This document shows, piece after piece, positions 24,912-30,816 of a stretch of DNA of 30,816 nucleotides. The notes beneath the pieces are model-generated. The model saw only the letters and a program-made list of their open reading frames with translations, was not told where the DNA came from and ran no database searches. The translations under genes were made by a program, and so were the position numbers. Location: positions 1 through 30,816 of the forward strand of contig CAKTXP010000011.1 in the NCBI GenBank assembly GCA_934631055.1. Reading direction: 5' to 3'. Each line of letters starts with the position of its first letter. Position 1 is the stretch's first letter. The stretch comes from an uncultured Clostridia bacterium. GTDB lineage: Bacteria; Bacillota; Clostridia; Christensenellales; Aristaeellaceae.

Positions 24912-25164
24912 GCGTCGGCAGATATTCGCCCAGCGCCTTGCGTGCGGCGGGTTCGTTCGGAAAAAGTCCGAGCCTAACCTCAATCGGAACGCAGAAGTCA
25001 ATCATTTCTTCGAGCGTGCCGGTCATGGCTTCTTCGCCACTGGGGCAGCAGTAGATGCAGTAATCCGGGTTCGTCGTGCCGTCAGCGTGTTTGCCGAATT
25101 GGTCGGGTTGAGTCATCGGCATGCCGCAGCTCTGGCAGATGGGCGTGTTTGCAAAGTTTTCCAT
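24892..25164 (-). CDS. Small zinc-ribbon protein, 90 aa
   Basis: A short cytoplasmic protein with a putative zinc-ribbon domain (PF12674-like). The metal ligands are probably the cysteines of CQSCGMPM and YCIYCCPSGE. The N-terminal half is CQSCGMPMTQPDQFGKHADG-like, and the rest is helical, ending in a basic LKRWKK tail. Such proteins are common as stand-alone genes in Clostridia; the molecular role is unknown. ATG at 25164 has a strong AAGGAGGAG six bases upstream; the frame extends 14 codons further up without need. It lies 63 bases after the WYL regulator on the same strand and may be co-transcribed with it. The 3' end overlaps mutY. Confidence 0.85.
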   Translation of the reverse strand: MENFANTPICQSCGMPMTQPDQFGKHADGTTNPDYCIYCCPSGEEAMTGTLEEMIDFCVPIEVRLGLFPNEPAARKALGEYLPTLKRWKK

Positions 25165-25227
25165 GTAAAGCTCCTCCTTGTATTTGGGTTGAGCCAAGGA
25201 TACCATGGAAAAGCTGACAACTGCATG

Positions 25228-26130
25228 TCAGGATTGATAGCGCGCGGCGATTTTTTGAATCGCGTTTTTCACTTCGAGCTGGAGCGACGGCGGGTCGAGA
25301 ACCTGGGCGTGTTCGCCATAGCTCAAGATAAAGGAAATCAGCCATCCGCCGGGAATGAATGCGGCGCGGACGAGAAAGCCGCCGTCCTGCGTCCGCATGA
25401 TCTGCGATTCCGCAAAATCGTCGTAGACGCGGAACGCCATGCAGCCGTCGATCTTCATCGCAAAGGAAAGCGGTTGTATATTGGGTTGAATGTCCTTCGG
25501 CTCGGTATGGAGCATGGCGAGCGCATCCGGCGGAAATTCACCGCTCAGGAGAGCAAGTCTATTGATGCGCGTCAGTTTGAATGTGCGCACGGCGCGCCTG
25601 TCCATGCAGTAGGCGAGCAGATACCACGCGCTGGATTTGAACCACAAGCGGATAGGGCAGACCCTGCGCGGCTTGCATATTCCGGCGGTATTATAGTAGT
25701 CAAAGCCGAGAAGCCTTCGGCAGACGATGGCGTCCTTGAATGTGGAGATCATCGAGCCGCGCTCGCCGCTCCAATCGGAAAAGTCGATGCGCACCCAGTC
25801 GGCGGATTCATTGCCGAACAGCGCGCGCAGCTTTCTGAGCGTTGCCTTTTCGGATGCGCCGGCAGTCGTCATCGCTTGCAGAGAAGTGAGGATATCGCGC
25901 TTTTCCTCGCTGCTGACCATGGAGCGGCTGAGCTTGAAGGACGGCAGGATAGCGACGCCGCCGTTGCGCCCGCGCTCCGCATAGAGCGGGATGCCCGCTT
26001 CGCAGAGGGTCTGTACATCGCGGTAGACGGTGCGGACGGAGACTTCCAGCTCCTGAGCAAGCTCGGACGCCGGAACGCGTTCGCGTTCGAGCAGGATATA
26101 GAGAAGCCGAAACAGACGGCTGGTCTGCAT
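25228..26130 (-). CDS. WYL-domain transcriptional regulator (YafY-like), 300 aa
   Basis: An N-terminal DeoR-type winged helix-turn-helix (residues 1-60; ASELAQELEVSVRTVYRDVQTL, wing RGRNGGVAI) is joined to a ligand-binding WYL domain (about 125-205) containing SSAWYLLAYC and TFKLTRI. A C-terminal WCX-like extension follows. WYL regulators often respond to nucleic-acid or nucleotide signals and control stress, repair or defence genes. ATG at 26130 is chosen because AAAGGAGG lies seven to eight bases upstream; in-frame ATGs at 26136 and further up overlap or precede that site. The gene is divergent from priA, and the two promoters have adjacent -35 elements. Confidence 0.9.
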   Translation of the reverse strand: MQTSRLFRLLYILLERERVPASELAQELEVSVRTVYRDVQTLCEAGIPLYAERGRNGGVAILPSFKLSRSMVSSEEKRDILTSLQAMTTAGASEKATLRKLRALFGNESADWVRIDFSDWSGERGSMISTFKDAIVCRRLLGFDYYNTAGICKPRRVCPIRLWFKSSAWYLLAYCMDRRAVRTFKLTRINRLALLSGEFPPDALAMLHTEPKDIQPNIQPLSFAMKIDGCMAFRVYDDFAESQIMRTQDGGFLVRAAFIPGGWLISFILSYGEHAQVLDPPSLQLEVKNAIQKIAARYQS

Positions 26131-26152
26131 GAGCATCCCTCCTTTGCCGTTC

Positions 26153-26181
26153 ATCGTATCACAGCGGCGGCGGGTTTGCAA
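26153..26181 (-). promoter_or_regulatory. Promoter of the WYL regulator gene
   Basis: On the minus strand TTGCAA, 17 bases, TACGAT, with a TG one base before the -10 (extended -10). It is only about 23 bases from the start codon. Confidence 0.7.
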
Positions 26182-26184
26182 GAC

Positions 26185-26213
26185 TTGCCAGAATGGCGGA
26201 GTTCGCGTATAAT
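26185..26213 (+). promoter_or_regulatory. Sigma-A promoter of priA
   Basis: TTGCCA, 17 bases, TATAAT. Its -35 begins three bases after the -35 of the divergent WYL promoter, so one bound protein could affect both. Confidence 0.75.
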
Positions 26214-26236
26214 GAGGGGCGTTTCATCATTTGATG

Positions 26237-26258
26237 CCGATTCGATACCGATTCGATA
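26237..26258 (+). repeat. Two tandem copies of CCGATTCGATA in the priA leader
   Basis: An exact 11-base direct repeat (26237-26247, 26248-26258) followed by CCG, just downstream of the predicted transcription start. It could be an operator with helical-turn spacing or a slippage product. Confidence 0.6.
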
Positions 26259-26300
26259 CCGTGAATGTGCGGCTTGCGTGAATAAAAGAGGGGGCGGAGC

Positions 26301-28541
26301 ATGGCTTTCTGTCAGGTGATCGTGGATATCAACCATGAGGACGTGGATCGCGTGTTTACCTATCGCGTGCCAAAGGGCATGACGCTTTGCTCCGGCATGC
26401 GCGTGCATGTGCCGTTCGGACCGCGGCGGATGGAGGGCGTCGTAGTGGAGATGACGCAGGAATGCGATCTGCCGCCCGAACGCGTGAAGGATGTTGTCGA
26501 TACGCTGGAGGATTATCCGGCGGTGCTGCCGTCGCTGCTCGAATTGGCTGTCCATATCCAAAAGACGTCGTTTTGTACGCTGGCGATGGCGCTTCGGCTG
26601 ATGGTTCCCGCGCAGATGCGCGGACAGCGCGTCCATGAAAAGACACAGGAGATCGTGACACTGACGGTCGATCCTGACGTATTGGGTCAGATCATTGCGG
26701 CGCAGACGCGCGCGCCCAAGCGGGCAAAGGTGCTTTCTGCCCTGAGGGAAGCGCCTGCGCATGAGCTTTCTGCCGCAGCGCTCAGGGAGACGATCGGGGA
26801 TTGCCGCGATGCGGTGAACGCGCTTGTCAAAATGGGTTTTGTCAAGCTGGAAAAACGGGAGAAACTGCGCAGTCCCTATGGCGCGATGGAGCGCCTTTCC
26901 CAGCAGGATCCACAGCTGACCCGACAGCAGGAAAACGTGCTTTCCGAACTGATCCCCGCTGTCGAGCAGGGCAGGGGCAGCTTCCTGCTCTATGGCGTGA
27001 CGGGGAGCGGCAAGACAGAGGTCTTTATCCGCGCGGTTCGCAAGGCGGCGCAGATAGGCAAGACGGCGATCGTCCTCGTGCCGGAGATCGCGCTGACGCC
27101 GCAGATGGTCATGTGGTTCCGGTCGCGGTTCGGCGAGGACGCGGCGGTGCTTCATTCGCGGCTGTCGCCAGGCGAGCGGTTCGACGAATGGCGGCGCATC
27201 CGGCGCGGCGATGTCCGCGTGGTTATCGGCGCGCGGTCCGCAATCTTTGCGCCGCTGGAAAACGTTGGACTTATCATCATCGACGAAGAGCATGAGCAGA
27301 GCTATATCGCCGACAGCATGCCGCGCTATGATGCGCGCGAATTGGCGCAGGAGCGATGCCGCAGGGAAGGCGCTGTGCTGCTGCTGGCGAGCGCGACGCC
27401 GAGCATGCGTTCGTTCGCCATGGCGGGGCGCGGCGACCTGACGCTGCTGGAAATGCCGCGCCGCGTCAACAATCGACCGATGCCGACCGTGCATGTCGTC
27501 GATATGCGCGAGGAACTGAAAAAGGGCAATCGAAGCGTATTCTCTGGCGAGATGGTCAACGGTCTTGACCGCTGCCTGAAAGCGGGAAAGCAGGCGATTT
27601 TGTTCGTCAATCGTCGGGGATTCTCGACGTTCGTCTCCTGCCGAAACTGCGGCTATGTCGTGACCTGCGATCAATGCGACGTATCCATGACGTATCACAG
27701 CGTGGAGAACGTTCTGCGCTGTCATTACTGCGGACAGGAAAGAAACATACCGACGGTCTGTCCGGAATGCGGCAGTCCGTATATCAAGTATTTCGGCGTC
27801 GGTACACAGCGCGTCGAAGAAGAGGTGCAGAAGCTCTTCCCGAATGTTTCGACGCTGCGCATGGACAACGATACGACCCGCACCAAGGATGCGCATGCGA
27901 CGCTGCTGGAGCGGTTCCGCCGGGGCGACGCGCGGATACTCGTCGGCACGCAGATGATCGCCAAGGGGCTGGATTTCCCGAATGTAACAATGGTCGGTAT
28001 CGTTGCGGCAGATGCGATGCTCAAACTTCCAGACTATCGGTCGGCTGAGCGCACGTTCCAGCTGCTCACACAGGTTGCCGGCAGAGCCGGACGCGCGGAC
28101 GCGCCGGGCGAGGTCTACCTGCAAACCTATGATCCGGAGAACTACGCCATTGAAGCGGCAAGCAGGCAGGATTACCGCGCCTTTTTTGAAGCGGAGATGC
28201 GCCGCCGCCGTCAGGCGCTCTATCCGCCGTATACGCTCATTGCCCGACTGCTTTATGAAGCGGACGATGAAGCGAATGCCCAGCGCGCGGCGGAAGCGGC
28301 GATGCGGCTGATGGAAGCCTTCTTCGAGCGGCGGGTCTATCTGCGCAAGTACGTCATTGCTCTGCACGTGATGGCTTGCCCAATCAAACGAATCAAGGGC
28401 AAGAGCCGCTGGCAGGTGACGCTCAAGGTGGTCGATCAGCCGATCTGCGCGGAAGCTGTCGGCAAGATGAGCGAGATCGCCGCCGTTCCGCCGGTCGGCT
28501 GCACCTGCATCTGTCAGGTCAACCCTTCGAGCATGATGTAG
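26301..28541 (+). CDS. priA: Primosomal protein N' / replication restart helicase PriA, 746 aa
   Basis: A 3'-5' DNA helicase that recognises stalled forks and reloads the replisome. The N-terminal DNA-binding domain (about 1-105) starts AFCQVIVDINHEDVDRVFTYRVP. The helicase core has Walker A GVTGSGKT (K238), the DEEH box (D328-H331), VLLLASATPS and, in the second lobe, QVAGRAGRA. A zinc-binding insert carries four cysteine pairs: CRNC, CDQC, CHYC and CPEC. GGGCGGAGC precedes the ATG, and a strong promoter lies upstream. Length and motif order are normal for Gram-positive PriA. Its last 23 bases overlap the convergent DUF6179 gene. Confidence 0.97.
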   Translation: MAFCQVIVDINHEDVDRVFTYRVPKGMTLCSGMRVHVPFGPRRMEGVVVEMTQECDLPPERVKDVVDTLEDYPAVLPSLLELAVHIQKTSFCTLAMALRLMVPAQMRGQRVHEKTQEIVTLTVDPDVLGQIIAAQTRAPKRAKVLSALREAPAHELSAAALRETIGDCRDAVNALVKMGFVKLEKREKLRSPYGAMERLSQQDPQLTRQQENVLSELIPAVEQGRGSFLLYGVTGSGKTEVFIRAVRKAAQIGKTAIVLVPEIALTPQMVMWFRSRFGEDAAVLHSRLSPGERFDEWRRIRRGDVRVVIGARSAIFAPLENVGLIIIDEEHEQSYIADSMPRYDARELAQERCRREGAVLLLASATPSMRSFAMAGRGDLTLLEMPRRVNNRPMPTVHVVDMREELKKGNRSVFSGEMVNGLDRCLKAGKQAILFVNRRGFSTFVSCRNCGYVVTCDQCDVSMTYHSVENVLRCHYCGQERNIPTVCPECGSPYIKYFGVGTQRVEEEVQKLFPNVSTLRMDNDTTRTKDAHATLLERFRRGDARILVGTQMIAKGLDFPNVTMVGIVAADAMLKLPDYRSAERTFQLLTQVAGRAGRADAPGEVYLQTYDPENYAIEAASRQDYRAFFEAEMRRRRQALYPPYTLIARLLYEADDEANAQRAAEAAMRLMEAFFERRVYLRKYVIALHVMACPIKRIKGKSRWQVTLKVVDQPICAEAVGKMSEIAAVPPVGCTCICQVNPSSMM

Positions 28542-29427
28542 GAAAGCCGAACGAAAAAAAGACATGGCTCAGATCCTCACGTTGTGCGGCTTCAAAAACG
28601 CGCGGCGCGAGTTCCTGCGCAAGACGCGTTAAAAGAGGAAGAGCATCTGGCGTTCCAAGCTCGCCCGCGAGGATGTAAGCGGCGGAGTCAAGGTCATGAT
28701 GAATCTGCCCAACCGTCATGGCGTGAAAACGCTTGAGTAAAAGCGACTGTTGTTCGCTTGAAACGTGTAGACGGCAGGTCGGTATATCCAGCAGCGCAAG
28801 CGCCATGGCGTTTTCCAAGACGGGCGTCAGCAGATTGCAGACCAGCTCCCGCCAACGGCTGCTCATTCCGTCCAGCAGCGCCAGCACACGGTGAACGGGA
28901 AAGCGGGCGAGAAGCTGCATTTCCAGAGAAAGCCGTTGCAGGTATGCCAGCGCATAGTCGATGCCCATCAGCGATTCCGAAATTGGGATGCAGAGCTGAT
29001 AGTCGATGCTGCCCGGAATGTGATGTGCGAAAAACCGACTGTCGTATTGTTGGATGCCGGTCAGCAGGCTGGATAACGTCGAGCGAAGGGCAAGGCAGCC
29101 TAAGTCATCCGTATGCAGGCATAGAAACTGGATGAGAGAAAGCGCCTGTCGTTTCTTCTGCTCAAGCCGTGCCTGTGCGCGACTGAAAACGGCGAAGATA
29201 TCTTGAACGACCAACGGTCTGTAACTCGCCGGTTCCGTCGGCTGAATGTCGAGCGTATAGAAGATAGATGTCATCAGCTCGTCGGCGGTTTCTTTCGGCA
29301 GACTGCCGCTCAAACCCTGTGTATAGCGTTCGGCTTGCATGGTAAACAGCGCAAGGATAGTGGTTTGCAGTGCATGACTCTCAGCGTCGGTCAAATCTGC
29401 GTTATGGATGGACAGGTCAGTCGTCAT
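28519..29427 (-). CDS. DUF6179-like protein of unknown function, 302 aa
   Basis: A soluble, mostly helical and leucine-rich protein with no signal peptide, membrane segment or catalytic motif that I recognise. The stretch RYTQGLSGSLPKETADELMTSIFYTL near the N-terminus matches my memory of DUF6179 proteins (YT-G-SSS-P-E-A-L--SI). The neighbouring DUF6323-like gene supports the assignment, as the two families often occur together. ATG at 29427 has AAAGGGG five bases upstream and overlaps the end of the upstream gene by 11 bases, so translation is coupled. The 3' end overlaps priA on the other strand by 23 bases. It may be shorter than typical family members; this was not checked. Confidence 0.65.
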   Translation of the reverse strand: MTTDLSIHNADLTDAESHALQTTILALFTMQAERYTQGLSGSLPKETADELMTSIFYTLDIQPTEPASYRPLVVQDIFAVFSRAQARLEQKKRQALSLIQFLCLHTDDLGCLALRSTLSSLLTGIQQYDSRFFAHHIPGSIDYQLCIPISESLMGIDYALAYLQRLSLEMQLLARFPVHRVLALLDGMSSRWRELVCNLLTPVLENAMALALLDIPTCRLHVSSEQQSLLLKRFHAMTVGQIHHDLDSAAYILAGELGTPDALPLLTRLAQELAPRVFEAAQREDLSHVFFSFGFPTSCSKG

Positions 29428-29845
29428 AAATGCCCCTTTCTTCACCAGCACAGGCACTTAACAAATCGTCTGCCGTGCAGTCGTTCAGCAGTTCGACTGA
29501 ACCGCCGCATCTGCTGTTGAACAGGCGAGCCATCGCGAAAAGCAGATCGTCGTCTGGAAGCTTGTCGCAGGTCTCGCTTTTGAAAAAGTAGAAGGATTCC
29601 GTCAGCTCGGCAAGCGTCTGTGTCTGATTGTCAGCGAAAACGTAAGGGGATGAAGCGAATACGCGCAGAAGCTTGGGCAGGATGCCGCCGGAGAAATCGA
29701 CGCGTCCTAGACGCTCAAGCGTTTCTCTTTGAGAAGCAAGGAGCGTATGCGCCTGTGCAGGTGAGAGCGTCAAGCCGGATTCCTGCGCTGTCTTGCAGAG
29801 TGCGGCTTCGGAAACAGGATGGAAAAGGAGCGATAACATATCCAT
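29417..29845 (-). CDS. DUF6323-like protein of unknown function, 142 aa
   Basis: A small soluble protein. LTLSPAQAHTLLASQRETL, LGRVDFSGGILPKLL, LTESFYFFKSE and DDDLLFAMARLFNSRCGGSVELL fit the pattern I know for DUF6323: a helix, a GR[VI]-F-GGI-PKL segment, a FY-FK-E motif and a C-GS-E-L motif. Function is unknown. ATG at 29845 has AAGGAGGTG five bases upstream. It is the first gene of a two-gene unit with the DUF6179-like protein, whose start lies within its last codons. A weak promoter candidate (TTGTTA-17-TAAAAA, minus strand, about 29901-29929) lies upstream. Confidence 0.65.
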   Translation of the reverse strand: MDMLSLLFHPVSEAALCKTAQESGLTLSPAQAHTLLASQRETLERLGRVDFSGGILPKLLRVFASSPYVFADNQTQTLAELTESFYFFKSETCDKLPDDDLLFAMARLFNSRCGGSVELLNDCTADDLLSACAGEERGIYDD

Positions 29846-29895
29846 TCAAACACCTCCTTATTCTCTATACACCCGCCGGACGCAAATTGCCAGAC

Positions 29896-29924
29896 TTGAC
29901 TTTTTAACGAAAATGTGGTAATAT
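29896..29924 (+). promoter_or_regulatory. Strong extended sigma-A promoter with no gene directly behind it
   Basis: TTGACT, 17 bases, TAATAT, with TG one base before the -10. Transcription would begin near 29931, only about 22 bases before a terminator hairpin. Confidence 0.6.
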
Positions 29925-29930
29925 AACAAT

Positions 29931-29978
29931 GACAAAAGCAAAAATAAATCTTGTCTCGGTTTCTACCGAGACTTTTTT
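29931..29978 (+). ncRNA. Possible tiny terminated RNA (about 48 nt)
   Basis: Predicted from the promoter at 29896-29924 and the terminator at 29953-29978. The transcript would be an A-rich 5' tail plus one perfect hairpin. GACAA at its 5' end can pair with TTGTC at the hairpin base, an alternative fold. It could be a small RNA or an attenuated leader of the Nudix gene. Existence is inference. Confidence 0.3.
29953..29978 (+). terminator. Perfect intrinsic terminator upstream of the Nudix gene
   Basis: GTCTCGGT pairs perfectly with ACCGAGAC around TTCT, followed by TTTTTT. No plus-strand gene ends before it. Confidence 0.8.
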
Positions 29979-30086
29979 GAACCATGGGAAATTGCATAAA
30001 GCTTGCTCGCGTGCGTAAAGCTTTGAATCTTTACGGACTGTGGCGGAAATGCAGGCGGGTTTGCCGTGTGCCGATAAGACAGTAAT

Positions 30087-30115
30087 TTGACAAAGCCGAT
30101 TGATTTCCGTATTAT
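30087..30115 (+). promoter_or_regulatory. Sigma-A promoter of the Nudix gene
   Basis: TTGACA, 17 bases, TATTAT (an overlapping TATAAT lies three bases further, at a 20-base spacing). The leader to the Nudix ATG is about 135 bases. Confidence 0.65.
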
Positions 30116-30258
30116 AATATGCGTGTACACAATAAGACAGATAGAAAATTATTTGCTTCTGTGTTCGATATGGATAGCGGTTGCATGAAGCTGAAACCCA
30201 GTGAGGGCAGTATGAGTGATATTGACTGAGAAACTACTGAACGAAATGGAGGGAAAAA

Positions 30259-30753
30259 ATGAATAGAGATATGTGCGTAGTCTGTGATGATGGGATTTTG
30301 AATATTCGTGCCGGTGCAATCATCATGAAAGATGGAAAGCTTTTGATGGTTAGTAATGACAGAAATTATCTCTACTCCGTTGGCGGCAGGGTGAAATTCG
30401 GTGAAACAGCAGAAGAGGCTGTTGTTCGTGAAGTGTTTGAAGAAACAGGCGTTAAGATGAAAATTGACCGCCTTGGTTTTGTGCATGAAAATTACTTCTA
30501 TGGCGATGCACCTTACAATCTGAATAGGCTGGTTTATGAGATTTCGTTTTTCTTCTATATGAAAGTGCCGGATGCTTTTGCACCAATCAGCGAAAGCTTC
30601 ACGGAAGATAACAGCAAAGAACATTTGGTGTGGACTTCACTCGATGAGGACGTTAAGATATATCCAGAGTTTTTTAGAACCGAATTGAAGAATCCAACAA
30701 ACACAGTAAAGCACTTCACGACAGCAAAGCGTTTTACTAAGGACGAGAGATAA
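30259..30753 (+). CDS. Nudix hydrolase, 164 aa
   Basis: A cytoplasmic pyrophosphohydrolase of nucleoside-diphosphate-linked compounds. The Nudix box is complete: G-x5-E-x7-R-E-V-F-E-E-T-G-V (GRVKFGE...REVFEETGV, about residues 44-66), with the metal-binding REVFEE core. The flanking strands AGAIIMKDGKLLMVS and LVYEISFFFYMKV are typical of the fold. The exact substrate cannot be read from sequence. GGAGGG lies eight bases before the ATG. Codon and base use are clearly more AT-rich than in the genes to the left, which suggests a different origin. A further gene may follow 15 bases after its stop. Confidence 0.92.
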   Translation: MNRDMCVVCDDGILNIRAGAIIMKDGKLLMVSNDRNYLYSVGGRVKFGETAEEAVVREVFEETGVKMKIDRLGFVHENYFYGDAPYNLNRLVYEISFFFYMKVPDAFAPISESFTEDNSKEHLVWTSLDEDVKIYPEFFRTELKNPTNTVKHFTTAKRFTKDER

Positions 30754-30768
30754 ATTGACGGGAGAGGG

Positions 30769-30816
30769 ATGGCATCTAAGCCAGACAACAGCATAGGTAA
30801 CCGATACAGATTAATA
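30769..30816 (+). CDS. Start of a gene cut by the window edge (16 codons visible)
   Basis: An ATG preceded by GGGAGAGGG opens a frame (MASKPDNSIGNRYRLI) that runs to the edge without a stop. It starts 15 bases after the Nudix stop, so it may share its transcript. Too short to identify; it could be a chance frame. Confidence 0.35.
   Translation, partial: MASKPDNSIGNRYRLI

Larger units (their letters stand above)
29846..30258 (+). other. AT-rich intergenic region before the Nudix gene
   Basis: It contains a promoter and perfect terminator pair (29896-29978), a hairpin CGTAAAG/CTTTACG (30014-30035), and a second sigma-A promoter (30087-30115). A 36-codon frame (30119-30229) begins at an ATG that overlaps the -10 and has no ribosome binding site, so it is probably not translated from there. 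The base composition changes from GC-rich to AT-rich in this stretch. Confidence 0.6.

Noticed and set aside
26151..28565. 804-codon frame opposite priA
   Set aside because: Antisense artefact; priA motifs are complete on the plus strand.
30119..30229. 36-codon frame in the Nudix leader
   Set aside because: Its ATG overlaps the -10 box and no ribosome binding site precedes it or the internal ATG at 30170. It may be a gene remnant, but this cannot be supported.
1..30816. CRISPR arrays, tRNA or rRNA genes, insertion sequences, known riboswitches
   Set aside because: No regularly spaced repeats, tRNA cloverleaf, rRNA stretch or transposase gene was recognised on either strand by reading.

Overview
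The window reads as chromosomal DNA of a Gram-positive Bacillota bacterium, most likely a Clostridia-class gut or rumen anaerobe. The evidence is a perfect CIRCE operator in front of groES-groEL, strong AAGGAGG-type ribosome binding sites, sigma-A promoters, a YesN-type response regulator, a BMP-type nucleoside transporter, and DUF6323/DUF6179 and CotH/VTC/DUF4956 gene sets. The DNA is fairly GC-rich by eye (not counted). An order such as Christensenellales is only a guess. The exception is the AT-richer right end (about 29,880 to the edge), which looks like a different compartment.

Layout. (1) 91-8101, a glycan-utilisation block: a minus-strand AraC-type response regulator, then on the plus strand a secreted CBM9-like protein and two secreted family-3 glycoside hydrolases, each gene with its own terminator. 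(2) 8298-12488: a MerR regulator, then a three-gene nucleoside/BMP-type ABC importer (one double ATPase, two permeases) with no substrate-binding lipoprotein in view. (3) 12489-12728: two inverted copies of a structured palindromic element flanking a bidirectional terminator. (4) 12729-21300, a cell-surface block: minus-strand CotH-kinase/lamin-tail protein, DUF4956 membrane protein and VTC-domain protein as one operon; a divergent patatin-like protein that has lost its catalytic motifs; a secreted caspase-like protease with an EF-hand-like loop and FlgD-type Ig domain; and a membrane-anchored ComEC-like metallo-beta-lactamase-fold protein with an Ada-type zinc tail. (5) 21495-23685: groES-groEL under CIRCE, with a third copy of the structured element in the spacer. 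(6) 23827-28541, DNA repair and replication restart: mutY, a small zinc-ribbon protein, a WYL regulator, priA. (7) 28519-29845: a translationally coupled DUF6323-DUF6179 pair. (8) 29846-30816: a strong promoter followed within about 30 bases by a perfect terminator (possible tiny RNA), a Nudix hydrolase, and the start of another gene cut by the edge.

How they fit together. Block 1 would sense a glycan-related cue and secrete hydrolases, and block 2 may import nucleosides or similar solutes. Block 4 is the most unusual stretch: every product except the patatin-like and VTC proteins carries a signal peptide or membrane segment, and the patatin-like protein appears catalytically dead. The most novel-looking signal is the palindromic element. 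It occurs three times, and its two hairpins and outer stem are kept while the bases change in both arms.
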